Positions 1 to 8,347 of a stretch of 10,901 nt of DNA are shown piece after piece. The notes beneath the pieces were generated by a model. The model worked only from the letters and a program-made list of their open reading frames with translations. It did no database searches and was not told the DNA's origin. The stretch lies in the NCBI GenBank assembly GCA_900554405.1, contig USHI01000036.1:1-10901 (forward strand), read 5' to 3'. Origin of the DNA: an uncultured Eubacteriales bacterium (GTDB taxonomy: Bacteria > Bacillota > Clostridia > Oscillospirales > CAG-382). Position numbers and translations under genes: made by a program. Each line of letters begins with the position of its first letter. Positions within the stretch are counted from its first letter, which is position 1.

Positions 1-126
1 TACGCGCTCGTTATCGGCGGTTCGGAACTGGAAAGCGGTGTTGCCGAGCTGCGCCCGATGCGCGGCGGCGAAAGCATAAAGACTGATTTAAGTATCGAGG
101 GTATAATCAGTGCGATACGCGAATGA
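1..126 (+). CDS. hisS: Histidyl-tRNA synthetase, C-terminal end (partial)
   Basis: Only the last 41 codons and the TGA stop (124-126) are inside the window; the gene begins upstream. The translated tail starts YALVIGGSELESG and continues through ELRPMRGGES to IISAIRE. This matches the end of the anticodon-binding domain of class II HisRS, where a strand ending in IGxxELxxG is followed by a basic or glycine-rich turn and a short C-terminal helix. HisRS charges tRNA-His in the cytoplasm. The next gene is aspS, 41 bases downstream, and hisS-aspS is a common pair in Firmicutes, which supports the call. The catalytic domain cannot be checked here. Confidence 0.85.
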   Translation, partial: YALVIGGSELESGVAELRPMRGGESIKTDLSIEGIISAIRE

Positions 127-167
127 CGCCGCATGAGGAAAACGAAACTTATATTAAGAAGGTATAA

Positions 168-1950
168 ATGATGGAAAAGAGAACTCATTACTGCGGCGAG
201 CTGCGTACCGCCGATATCGGCGGCAGGGTGACCGTCGCCGGTTGGGTAAGAAAGCAGCGCAACCTGGGCAGCCTTATATTTATCGACCTGCGCGACAGGA
301 CAGGCTATGTCCAGCTTGCCTTTGACGAAAACAGCGCGCCCGAGCTTTTCGAAGCGGCAGCCTCCGTGCGGAGCGAATATGTGCTTGCCGTTTCGGGCAC
401 AGTGCGCGAAAGATCGAGCAAGAACCCCGATATCCCCACCGGCGATATCGAAATATACGCCGAAACGCTTTCCGTGCTCGGCGAAAGCGAAACGCCGCCC
501 TTTGATATAACCGACGATTGCAAGGCAAACGAAGAGCTCCGGCTCAAATACCGCTATCTCGACCTGCGCCGCCCGGTTTTGCAGAACAATATCATGTTCC
601 GTGCTAAAACGGCAAAGGCGGTGCGCGATTATCTTTGCGACAACGGCTTTATCGAAATCGAAACGCCGATGCTCATAAAGAGCACCCCGGAGGGCGCGCG
701 CGATTACCTTGTCCCCTCCCGCGTGCACAAGGGCTCGTTCTATGCGCTGCCGCAGTCGCCCCAGCTTTACAAGCAGCTTTCCATGGTTGCCGGGTTCGAT
801 AAATACTTCCAGCTTGCGCGCTGCTTCCGCGATGAAGACCTTCGTGCCGACCGCCAGCCGGAATTCACGCAGATAGATATCGAGATGAGCTTTGTCGATA
901 CCGAGGATGTCCTTGCCGTGGGCGAAGGGCTCGTGAAGCATATCTTCAAATCCGTTATGGGCGTGGATATCGAAACGCCTATCCCGAGGCATACATATAA
1001 AGAGTGCATGGAGCGTTACGGCTCTGACAAGCCGGATATCCGCTTCGGCATGGAGATACAGAATGTTTCCGAAGCCGTGAAGGGCTGCTCCTTCCCGGTG
1101 TTTGCCTCCGCGGTGGAAGCGGGCGGCAGCGTGCGCGCCATCAATCTGAAGGGCTGCGCCGATAAGCTCACCCGCAAGGAGATCGACCGCCTTGCCGATT
1201 ACGCAAAGGGCTGCGGCGCAAAGGGTCTTGCCTGGGTGCGCCGCCACGATACGGACAGCGGCTCCTTCCTGAAACATATGACGGAACCCGAGCTTGCCGC
1301 GCTTTATGCCGCCGCCGGCTGCGAAAAGGGCGATGTGCTGCTTGTTCTTGCGGATACGGACACGAACCGTATGCTTTTCCCTTCAGATTATGCTTCCCCA
1401 GCTCGGCCAGCTCCGCGGGGAAGCCGCAAACCGGCTCGGGATCGAAAGAACCGGCTACAAATTCCTCTGGGTCGTGGAAATGCCCTTCTTCGAACTGGAT
1501 GCCGAAACCGGCGAATGGGTCGCGATGCACCACCCGTTTACCGCACCGCTTGACGAATGCCGCGAATACCTCGAAACCGACAAGGGCAGAGTCCGCGCCA
1601 AGGCTTACGACCTTGTACTCAACGGGATCGAGCTTTCCAGCGGCTCCATCAGGATTACCGATCCGAAGCTGCAGGCAAAGATATTCGAGCTGCTCGGGCT
1701 TTCGGACGAGGAAGCAAGGGTCAAATTCGGCTATCTGCTCGAAGCCTTCAAATACGGAGCCCCGCCCCACGGCGGCATGGCGATCGGGCTGGACAGGCTT
1801 GTCATGCAGATGCTCGGCGCTTCGAGCCTGCGCGACGTTACCGCTTATCCGAAGGTCCAGAACGCAAAGGAGCTCATGACCGACTGCCCCGCGGACGTAC
1901 CGCAGCGGGCGCTTGACGATCTCGGGATCGTAATAAAAGAAAAGGAATAA
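168..1950 (+). CDS. aspS: Aspartyl-tRNA synthetase, frameshifted by a 19-base surplus
   Basis: This gene encodes cytoplasmic class II AspRS, which charges tRNA-Asp. The first frame gives the N-terminal OB-fold domain (about residues 20-105), the motif 1 region (IEIETPM, about 162-168), motif 2 (FRDEDLRADRQPEFTQID, about 220-237) and most of the bacterial GAD insert. The second frame (+1) gives the end of the GAD insert (LGQLRGEAANRLG), the MHHPFTAP segment and motif 3 (GGMAIGLDRLVM). The frames switch at 1371-1395. Without 19 surplus bases the gene has 588 codons, or 587 residues, the usual length of bacterial AspRS. If the break is real, the first frame runs on as unrelated residues to a stop at 1551-1553. 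Two ATG codons lie at 168 and 171; AGAAGG at 157-162 is 5 bases from the first and 8 from the second, so the second may be the true start. Leu33 and Lys85 sit where discriminating AspRS enzymes such as E. coli's carry Leu and Lys, suggesting a tRNA-Asp-specific enzyme. Confidence 0.93.
1371..1395 (+). repeat. 19-base insertion flanked by ATGCTT direct repeats inside aspS
   Basis: ATGCTT occurs at 1371-1376 and again at 1390-1395, exactly 19 bases apart. Before it the AspRS frame reads ...ADTDTNRML; after it the frame resumes with PQLGQLRG. Deleting either 1371-1389 or 1377-1395 gives a continuous ...TNRMLPQLGQLRG..., which matches the AspRS family here. The extra block also resembles an imperfect copy of the bases that follow it: ATGCTT, CCC and CAG occur in the same order in both, with extra T pairs in the first. 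That suggests a slipped or faulty duplication. Whether it arose in the cell or in the assembly cannot be decided from one sequence. Confidence 0.8.
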
Positions 1951-1956
1951 AATCCA

Positions 1957-2922
1957 ATGATCGAAATTACGGATATACGCAAAAGCTTTGGCGATAAGCA
2001 CGCGGTGGACGGGATATCCTTTACCGTTGCCGAAGGCGAAATAATGGGCTTTCTCGGGCCGAACGGCGCGGGCAAAAGCACCACGCTGAACATTATCACG
2101 GGGTACCTTTCCGCCGACAGCGGCGTTGTGAAGATAGACGGGACGGATATCCTTTCCGACCCTATAAAGGCAAAAAAGGATATCGGCTTCCTGCCGGAAA
2201 TACCGCCGCTTTACCCGGAAATGACGGTCGCGGAATATCTGGATTTCGTTTACGAGCTGAAAGGCTGCAAGCTTCCGCGCAAACAGCATATCAAGGAAAT
2301 ATGCGAGGTCGTGAAGATCTGGGATGTCTCCGGTCGGCTTATAAAAAACCTTTCCAAGGGGTATAAGCAGCGTGTCGGAATCGCACAGGCGCTTATCGGC
2401 AATCCGAAGGTGCTCATATTCGACGAACCGACGATCGGTCTGGACCCGCGCCAGATAATCGAAATACGCAACCTGATTAAAATGCTCGGCAAGGAGCATA
2501 CCATAATCCTTTCCACCCATATCCTGCCGGAGGTGCAGGCGGTGTGCGACAGGATCGTTGTCATAAACAAGGGCAGGATCGTCGCCAACGAAAAAACGGA
2601 GGATCTTATCAACGCGGTGGACGGCTCGCGCAAGCTTGTCGCAAAGATAGTCGGGCAGGAGGAGGAAGTCCTCAAAGCGCTGCGCGCGCTGCCCGGTGTC
2701 AAAACGGCGGATATTATCGGCAGGCGCGATACCGATTCCGTCAGCTATCTGCTGGAATCGCAGGAACGTGTCGATATCCGCAAGCCGCTGTTTTATATGC
2801 TCTCCTCCAAGGGCTGGCCGCTTGTCGGCCTGGAGGGCGTGGAGCTTTCGCTCGAGGATATATTCATCCGCCTTGTCGGCAGGGAAAAAGAAGCAAAAAC
2901 CAAGGGAAAAAAGGGGGAATAA
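1957..2922 (+). CDS. ABC transporter ATP-binding protein (GldA-like, ABC-2 type)
   Basis: This 321-residue cytoplasmic ATPase powers an ABC-2 type transporter. All the nucleotide-binding motifs are visible: Walker A GPNGAGKST (34-42), signature LSKGYKQRV (132-140), Walker B KVLIFDEP with catalytic Glu157 (151-158), the D-loop GLDP and the H-loop His188 in STH. The Q-loop position reads GFLPE (78-82), the Glu variant typical of drug-exporter and GldA-type ATPases. The tail after about residue 215 is the accessory domain of this subfamily and ends in a LEDIFIRLV helix (299-307). ATG1957 follows the aspS stop by six bases, with an AGGA ribosome site at 1943-1946. The permease starts one base after its stop, so the two are translationally close. 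The substrate is unknown. GldA is named for Bacteroidetes gliding, but homologues are common in non-gliding Firmicutes. Confidence 0.93.
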   Translation: MIEITDIRKSFGDKHAVDGISFTVAEGEIMGFLGPNGAGKSTTLNIITGYLSADSGVVKIDGTDILSDPIKAKKDIGFLPEIPPLYPEMTVAEYLDFVYELKGCKLPRKQHIKEICEVVKIWDVSGRLIKNLSKGYKQRVGIAQALIGNPKVLIFDEPTIGLDPRQIIEIRNLIKMLGKEHTIILSTHILPEVQAVCDRIVVINKGRIVANEKTEDLINAVDGSRKLVAKIVGQEEEVLKALRALPGVKTADIIGRRDTDSVSYLLESQERVDIRKPLFYMLSSKGWPLVGLEGVELSLEDIFIRLVGREKEAKTKGKKGE

Positions 2923-2923
2923 G

Positions 2924-3631
2924 ATGTTTGCAATATATATGCGCGAGCTGAAATCCTATTTTCTCACTGCTATCGGGTATGTTTACTGCGGTATGTTCCT
3001 TGTCGTTTCCGGGCTTGCCTTCGCTCAGTGCACTCTGCTCAAACAAAGCACGGACAGCATCGGCGAATACTTTGTCTGGATGATAATCATTTTCGCCGTG
3101 CTTATCCCGCTGCTCACCATGAAGCTTATCGCCGAGGACCGCAAAACAAGAACCGATCAGATACTGCTCACCAGCCCGGTATCCGTTACCGGGATCGTGA
3201 TGGGCAAATATCTTGCGGCGCTCACCGTTTATGCCGCGACATTCCTTGTGAACAGCTTCAATTTCGTGCTGCTTGCCAAATACGGCGAGCCGAACGCGAT
3301 CTCGATACTCACAAACATACTCGGCGTATTCCTGCTCGGCGCGGCGTTTATCGCTATCGGCATATTCCTCTCCTCGCTTACCGAAAACCAGCTTATCGCG
3401 GCGGTTTCGGCAATGGGCGTCAATGCCGCGATGCTGCTTGTGAGCCTGCTCGCGGACAAGATATCCGGCACTGCGCTCAGAACCGTCGTAAAATGGTTTT
3501 CGGTGCTGGATCGCTTCGCTCCGTTCACACATCAGATGCTGGATGTTTCCGCTATCGTTTATTATCTGAGCCTTGCGGCGGCATTCCTCTTCCTCACGAC
3601 GCGCGTTATCGAAAAACGCCGTTGGTCGTAA
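2924..3631 (+). CDS. ABC-2 family transporter permease (GldF-like)
   Basis: This 235-residue polytopic membrane protein is the permease partner of the preceding ATPase. Six hydrophobic segments are visible, at about 13-34, 49-68, 92-117, 129-151, 156-178 and 208-227. The stretch from LTMKLIAEDRKTRT to LLTSPVS and VMGKYLA (about 64-98) is the conserved cytoplasmic coupling segment of the ABC2_membrane_2/GldF group. I chose ATG2924, giving MFAIYMRELKSYF, because that is the usual amphipathic start of this family and AAGGGGG lies just upstream at the end of the ATPase gene. An open frame reaches back to 2696, but that part overlaps the ATPase and is low-complexity shadow sequence. GldF-type permeases usually work with a GldG-type protein, which follows. 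Confidence 0.9.
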   Translation: MFAIYMRELKSYFLTAIGYVYCGMFLVVSGLAFAQCTLLKQSTDSIGEYFVWMIIIFAVLIPLLTMKLIAEDRKTRTDQILLTSPVSVTGIVMGKYLAALTVYAATFLVNSFNFVLLAKYGEPNAISILTNILGVFLLGAAFIAIGIFLSSLTENQLIAAVSAMGVNAAMLLVSLLADKISGTALRTVVKWFSVLDRFAPFTHQMLDVSAIVYYLSLAAAFLFLTTRVIEKRRWS

Positions 3632-3650
3632 AGAAAGGAGCATTGCCACG

Positions 3651-5183
3651 ATGAAATCAGGAAACAAAGCCGGCCACGACGGCAGACGTGTAAAATACGG
3701 CACATTCTCGCTCGTGTTCACCGCCGTTGTGCTTGCGCTTATCATTGTTATAAATATCGTATTCACCTCGCTTTCGCTCACGGGGGCGCTCACAGCCGAC
3801 CTCACTGCCGAAAGCTTCACCGAAATAGGCGAGGAATCTGTCTCGCTGCTTTCCGCTTTGGGCAAGGATCTGGATATAACCATAACCTTCATGTCCCCGC
3901 GCGACCGCTTTGACGACAGCGCCAACGCCTACAACGGCATAAACCTAACCGCGCTCGTGCGCGACCTTGCCGAAAATTACGCCCGCCGGTTCGACGGCAG
4001 CGGCGATCTCGGTACCGTGCGCGTGGAATATAAAGAGCTGGATTCCGATCCGGAATTCCAGAACCGCGTTATCGAGGAAACCGGCACCGCCCTTTCCTCC
4101 GTGAGCGTTATTGTCAGCGGTAAATATCACCGCCGCGTGCTCGCGCTGCCTGCATTTTTCGAAACCGACAGCAGCGACAGCAGCAAGTATTATTCCTTCA
4201 ACGGCGAATACCGCTTCACCGCCGCCATGCTCCAAAGCGCGATAAAGGAGCCGATGGCGGTCACCTTCCTCACCGGTCACGGCGAACAGCCCTCCGCAAG
4301 CCTCAAATCCGTGCTTTCCGAAGCCGGTTTCGAGATCCGCGAGGAGGATAATATCACCGCAAACGGTGTCGGCGAAAAAACCGAGCTTATAGTTATCTGC
4401 GCTCCGAAGAGCGATCTGACATACGAAGAGCTGGACATACTCACCGCGTACCTCAAACAGCATAATTCGCTTATCGTGATGGTGGATGCCTCCACCCCGA
4501 AGGATCTTAAAAACCTTTCGGATATGCTTTCCACCGACTGGTGTATCGGCTTTGATGCAGGCGCTCTCGTGAGCGACGAAAAGCATTCGCTTTCCGGCGG
4601 GAAATCCACCGTTATTTCGGCGAAATACCCCACCTACGATTCGGATTCCTCCTCCTCCTCCGCCGCATACCAGATCGTAAAGAGCGCATCGGATATCAAC
4701 GGCAGGATAAACACCTTCATGCCCGAAAGCGTGCGGCTTTATATCAGGGATATGACCGAGCGCGACAAGCAGTCTGTCACGGTGGAAACGGTGCTTACCA
4801 CCTATGATACCGCGGTGAGCGGTACGACTTCCTCCGAACATGTGCCGGGCGGCGAAATGCCGCTTGCGCTGCTTTCCACAAAATACGAATACGGCAAAAA
4901 TAACGTGCTGCAATATTCCTATGTGATGCTTATCGGCAGCACCGAATTTGCCTCCGATTCCTACCTTGCCTATGCCGGCAACCGCCGCGTGATGCTTTCC
5001 TCCGCGCGCGTGTTCACGGCAAACCGCGTGGCGCCGGATATCCAGAGCAAGCCCTTTGCTTCCACCGCGCTCACGCTCGAAACCGGCACGGCGCAGACAC
5101 TCACCTGGCTTATCTGCACCGTTGTCCCCGGCGCGATGCTTATCATCGGCGTTGTCGTGTTCTTCCGCAGAAGACATCTGTAA
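3651..5183 (+). CDS. GldG-like ABC auxiliary membrane-anchored protein
   Basis: This 510-residue protein has an N-terminal membrane helix (about 17-42), a large extracytoplasmic region and a C-terminal helix (about 484-505) followed by a basic tail FRRRHL. The motif FLTGHGEQ (206-213) and the segment around it match the GldG / ABC_transp_aux group (ABC-type uncharacterised transport component). The first part after the N-terminal helix (LTAESFTEIGEESVSLL) is the usual stalk of these proteins. A Ser-rich linker SDSSSSS (331-337) is encoded by a short TCC run near 4647-4660. AAAGGAG at 3634-3640 fixes ATG3651; a longer frame from 3573 would overlap the permease and is not supported. It probably sits on the ABC permease and acts outside the membrane. 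Its biochemical role is unknown even for well-studied GldG proteins. Confidence 0.85.
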   Translation: MKSGNKAGHDGRRVKYGTFSLVFTAVVLALIIVINIVFTSLSLTGALTADLTAESFTEIGEESVSLLSALGKDLDITITFMSPRDRFDDSANAYNGINLTALVRDLAENYARRFDGSGDLGTVRVEYKELDSDPEFQNRVIEETGTALSSVSVIVSGKYHRRVLALPAFFETDSSDSSKYYSFNGEYRFTAAMLQSAIKEPMAVTFLTGHGEQPSASLKSVLSEAGFEIREEDNITANGVGEKTELIVICAPKSDLTYEELDILTAYLKQHNSLIVMVDASTPKDLKNLSDMLSTDWCIGFDAGALVSDEKHSLSGGKSTVISAKYPTYDSDSSSSSAAYQIVKSASDINGRINTFMPESVRLYIRDMTERDKQSVTVETVLTTYDTAVSGTTSSEHVPGGEMPLALLSTKYEYGKNNVLQYSYVMLIGSTEFASDSYLAYAGNRRVMLSSARVFTANRVAPDIQSKPFASTALTLETGTAQTLTWLICTVVPGAMLIIGVVVFFRRRHL

Positions 5184-5213
5184 ATCAACCCCCGAAAGGA
5201 TCTTTTCAGCCAA

Positions 5214-7637
5214 ATGAAAAAACAGATCATTGCCGTTTCCGCCGTCGTTCTGGCGATAATACTGCTCGTGACAAGCTATTTCGTGTTTTTCCGCAAATCG
5301 GACGACACCGATTTCGATGAATTTTACAGGCTTTCCGATGAAGTAAAGGCGGCGATCGGCGAGATCGGCGAGGATACGGAAATCGAGCTTCGCGGCTATT
5401 CCGAAAGCGATGCCGGCTGGCAGGATATTTATAAATCCGCGCTTTGCTTTGCTTCGGCAAGCAAAAAGGTCAAGGTCAAAACCGCTTCCGGCGCGGGCGA
5501 CGTGCGTATCGGCTCCGACGGCGGCGAGGTCGTCATTGCCTACGGCGATTTCTTCGAAACGCTTTACGACGGCACACGCTATGCCTTCAACGGCGAACCG
5601 CTTATCGCAAACGCGATACTGAAATGCAATGCCAAGCCGGAGCTTGCCGTCGAGGCAAGGGCGTATTCCGGCTATGATATCGACGGCGACATTGTTACCG
5701 CCTCCGGCGCGCCGTTTGTGTTCAAATCGTTGGACAGGAGCGAAATTTCGCTGATCACTGTCAATAACGAAAACGGCAAATATTCTGTTTACCAGAACGA
5801 CGGCAGCTTTTACTTTTCCGGCTCCGCCGCCGTTGCGATGAACAGCGAAACCTTCTCGCTTATCACGACAAATATGCGCTATCCCGTCTCTGTCGGCAAA
5901 ATGAAGCTGCCGGAGGGCAGAAGCTGGAAGGATTACGGGCTGGAAAGCGAAGCGGATGCGGCTGCGAGCTACACGATAATGTCCGAAAAGGATTCCTCCG
6001 GCAGATATTTTCTGCATACCGTTTATATCGGCGGGCTTTCCGGCACGAAAAGCTATTATTACGCGCGCTATATCGGCGGGCTCTTTGCCGACAACGGCGG
6101 GGAATCCGAAATGGTCGTGAACCTTTCCAAGGATATAATTTATTACATTTCGGCATCCGTCGTTACCGGCTCGCTGATGCAGCCCGAAACGGCCATGATG
6201 GACCCGACACTTATCAAAACGGTCTCGAGCGCGAACGATATTTATTATATCGACGATATCTGTATAGATATCCCCGCCGCGGGGATAAATGCTCATATCC
6301 GCAATATGAGCGCGTTTATCGCGGCTTCCAACCTTTCCGCAAACGATAATTCCGCACTTTCCAAGCTGATGTCGGATAAGGTCTATGCGGAGGATTATTC
6401 GAAATATGCGGACGGGTGGACAAACCATGCCGATATTTTCGGCGGGTTTTCCAGCTCGGACGGCGGCGCGACATATATCGAAGCGGTTCTTGCGCGCAAT
6501 GCCGCGGACGGAAAGTATTCGGTCTCCGTCGGGCTGCTGCGTGATGAAGCGGCGGGGGCATATCTCCCGCGGGAGCTATACTTCACCGTTTCGGACGACG
6601 GAGTGAATTACAAACAGATCGGCGAAACGCTTTCCCCGGCGCAGGAGGATAAGACAATAAAGCGTTATACGCTTGAATTCGAATCCGAAAACGCCGTGAA
6701 GTATATTCGTGTCTGCTTTGATGTCCCGCAGGTGAAATACAGCTATGTTGTGATGGACGAGATCCATGTAACCGCAGGCGGGATCGATGCGCAGCCCTCG
6801 GATTCGCTTTCCGGGGTGTGGCGGCTTGTCAATCCGCAGAGCCTGATCCCGGAGGGGCGCAATTTCGCCTACCTCGATATGACAAACTTCGGAAATTTCG
6901 TGCAGAGCATCGCTTCGCTCAAGGGCGACAGCGTTGTTGCCTGCGGTATCGGCAAGGACGGCGATGCAAAGGAGCTGAATACCGAGCTGCTCGCAAAATA
7001 CGGGCTGGATAACCCGGCAAAGCACTTTTCCTTTGTTTACAAGGGCGAAATCACCGTTGATCTTTACGTTTCCGAAAAGAACGAAAACGGCAATTATTAC
7101 GTTTACAATACCTATTACGGCGTTTACGACGGTAAGGATATGCTTATAACGCCGGATGTTATCTGCGAAATATCCCCCTCTACGGCCGCATGGCTGGATT
7201 GGGATATGACCGAATATATAGCCCACCCGATACTTTCCATATACCTTGTCGAGATAAGCGAAATGACATTCGAGTTCGGCGGGAACAAATACGATTTCCG
7301 CATGGGGCTGGATTCCGACGGCAGCCTTGCCAGTGTCCGCCACGGCGGCAAGGAATACGATGTACTCAGCTTCAAATATCTCTTCCAGGATGTGCTTTCC
7401 GTTTATCTGGAGGATAAATACACCCCCGGCGAGGGCGAGCTGGGCGAGGAATACCTGCGCATAGAGATAAAGGCGAAAACACGGGATATAAGCCTTGTGT
7501 TCTACCGCGTTTCGGCTTCGAAGTGCTATTTCACCGTCGACGGCAGCGGCGGATACTATACCACCGTTGAATCGGTCAATACCGTCCGCGATGATGTTCT
7601 GAAATATCTCGACGGGCAGACTATCACACGGCGATGA
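5214..7637 (+). CDS. Large DUF4340-like membrane-anchored protein with possible discoidin-like insert
   Basis: This 807-residue protein has one N-terminal membrane helix (about 5-26) and is otherwise predicted to lie outside the membrane. Residues about 178-315 (ITVNNENGKYSVYQNDG, YPVSVGK, DYGLESEA, then a beta-rich part) fit the DUF4340 pattern commonly encoded next to GldG. Residues about 535-700 repeat the same order: SLKGDSVV, KYGLDNPAK, a beta-rich YYVYNTYYGVYDG segment, then ITPDVICEI. This suggests an internal duplication. Between them, about 420-522, the pattern ELYFTVSDDGVNYKQIGE ... KYIRVCFD ... MDEIHV resembles the end of an F5/8 type C (discoidin) beta-sandwich. Aromatic and Gly/Asp-rich sequence is abundant, as in secreted beta proteins. 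AAAGGA at 5195-5200 precedes ATG5214 at a rather long 13 bases. Its last four bases overlap the next start. DUF4340 is reasonably sure; the insert identity is a guess. Confidence 0.75.
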   Translation: MKKQIIAVSAVVLAIILLVTSYFVFFRKSDDTDFDEFYRLSDEVKAAIGEIGEDTEIELRGYSESDAGWQDIYKSALCFASASKKVKVKTASGAGDVRIGSDGGEVVIAYGDFFETLYDGTRYAFNGEPLIANAILKCNAKPELAVEARAYSGYDIDGDIVTASGAPFVFKSLDRSEISLITVNNENGKYSVYQNDGSFYFSGSAAVAMNSETFSLITTNMRYPVSVGKMKLPEGRSWKDYGLESEADAAASYTIMSEKDSSGRYFLHTVYIGGLSGTKSYYYARYIGGLFADNGGESEMVVNLSKDIIYYISASVVTGSLMQPETAMMDPTLIKTVSSANDIYYIDDICIDIPAAGINAHIRNMSAFIAASNLSANDNSALSKLMSDKVYAEDYSKYADGWTNHADIFGGFSSSDGGATYIEAVLARNAADGKYSVSVGLLRDEAAGAYLPRELYFTVSDDGVNYKQIGETLSPAQEDKTIKRYTLEFESENAVKYIRVCFDVPQVKYSYVVMDEIHVTAGGIDAQPSDSLSGVWRLVNPQSLIPEGRNFAYLDMTNFGNFVQSIASLKGDSVVACGIGKDGDAKELNTELLAKYGLDNPAKHFSFVYKGEITVDLYVSEKNENGNYYVYNTYYGVYDGKDMLITPDVICEISPSTAAWLDWDMTEYIAHPILSIYLVEISEMTFEFGGNKYDFRMGLDSDGSLASVRHGGKEYDVLSFKYLFQDVLSVYLEDKYTPGEGELGEEYLRIEIKAKTRDISLVFYRVSASKCYFTVDGSGGYYTTVESVNTVRDDVLKYLDGQTITRR

Positions 7638-8344
7638 GGCGCCTGCTTGCGCTGCTGCTCTGCGCGGCGGCGGTTCTGTGTGCCTGCGGCGCGCGGGAGG
7701 AAGCCGATCCGCAGCCGCTTGCCGAAGCGATTTCGGATGTGAACGGCAGGGATGCGCTTTCCGGAAAGTATACATTGGAAATGACCTTCGGTCAGAACAG
7801 CACGCTTTATTATGCCGCGGGCGATGTGGAATGGGATCGCGCGGCGCTCACCGCCCGTGCGAGCTTCACGCAGAACCATCTCGGCAGTTCGGTGCGGTGC
7901 GAAAACGTTTTTGAAAACGGCGTGATGAAAAGCATCGAAAACGGCGGCGAGCTCGAGGTCGAACGCGACGCGGGCGAGCTTTTCTCCAAATTTCCCTACT
8001 TCCGCCTGCCGGAATATTCCGCGCAGGGCGAAGGGCTTGCCGCGGCGGAAAACGGCACAGCCACGACATATACCTACACGATGCCGGACGGCAAAGCCTT
8101 TGCCGAAAGCGTCGTCGGAGATCTGTATTCTCTTGTGACGGCGATAAAAAAGCCGCAGCGTGAAAAAACCGAATACGGCAAGGTCGCGTGCATTATAGTC
8201 GTGCGCGGCGGCACGGTAGAATCCGCGCGGTATGAGTATACCGTAAAGCTTTTCGATACGCCGGCGTATTCAAAGGTCTATTCGGCACCCGAAAGCGAAT
8301 ATACCGTCACCGTGAAGGTTTCCGCAAAGATCACATACAAATAA
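7634..8344 (+). CDS. Small lipoprotein of unknown function in the GldAFG-like operon
   Basis: This 236-residue protein has a lipoprotein signal peptide: basic start MRRLL, hydrophobic core, then lipobox LCAC with Cys18 as the expected lipidated residue. The mature part is rich in beta-prone sequence (for example KYTLEMTF, STLYYAAGDVEW, TTYTYTMPDG, EYTVTVKVSAKITY) and could form one antiparallel beta domain, loosely like LolA/LppX folds. That comparison rests on pattern only, and I recognise no family. The start overlaps the previous stop as ATGA, and no clear ribosome site precedes it, so it is probably translated by coupling. It would sit on the outer face of the membrane with the other extracytoplasmic parts of this ABC system, which makes it a candidate substrate-binding or assembly partner. 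Confidence 0.75.
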   Translation: MRRLLALLLCAAAVLCACGAREEADPQPLAEAISDVNGRDALSGKYTLEMTFGQNSTLYYAAGDVEWDRAALTARASFTQNHLGSSVRCENVFENGVMKSIENGGELEVERDAGELFSKFPYFRLPEYSAQGEGLAAAENGTATTYTYTMPDGKAFAESVVGDLYSLVTAIKKPQREKTEYGKVACIIVVRGGTVESARYEYTVKLFDTPAYSKVYSAPESEYTVTVKVSAKITYK

Positions 8345-8347
8345 ATA

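Noticed and set aside
1340..1553. Programmed +1 frameshift in aspS
   Set aside because: The two frames differ by exactly 19 surplus bases flanked by a repeat, and the first frame has no stop near the shift point (its stop is at 1551-1553). No programmed frameshift is known to me in aspS. An insertion explains the data better.
1168..2520. 450-codon minus-strand open frame across aspS and the ABC ATPase
   Set aside because: It is antisense to AspRS and to the ATPase motifs, with no domain or ribosome site. It even crosses the gene boundary, which marks it as a shadow.
2696..2923. Earlier start of the permease
   Set aside because: The extra 76 codons overlap the ATPase gene and read as unrelated Arg/Ser-rich sequence. 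ATG2924 gives the standard family N-terminus and has an upstream ribosome site.
1957..5183. Gliding motility genes
   Set aside because: The similarity is to the GldA/F/G ABC module only. No other gliding genes are present and the neighbourhood looks clostridial, so a motility role is not supported.
3945..6428. Very long open frame on the minus strand (827 codons)
   Set aside because: It lies antisense to the GldG-like and DUF4340-like genes, both of which have family motifs, membrane helices and ribosome sites. The minus-strand product is rich in His, Arg and Gly with no recognisable domain, as expected from GC-rich codon periodicity.
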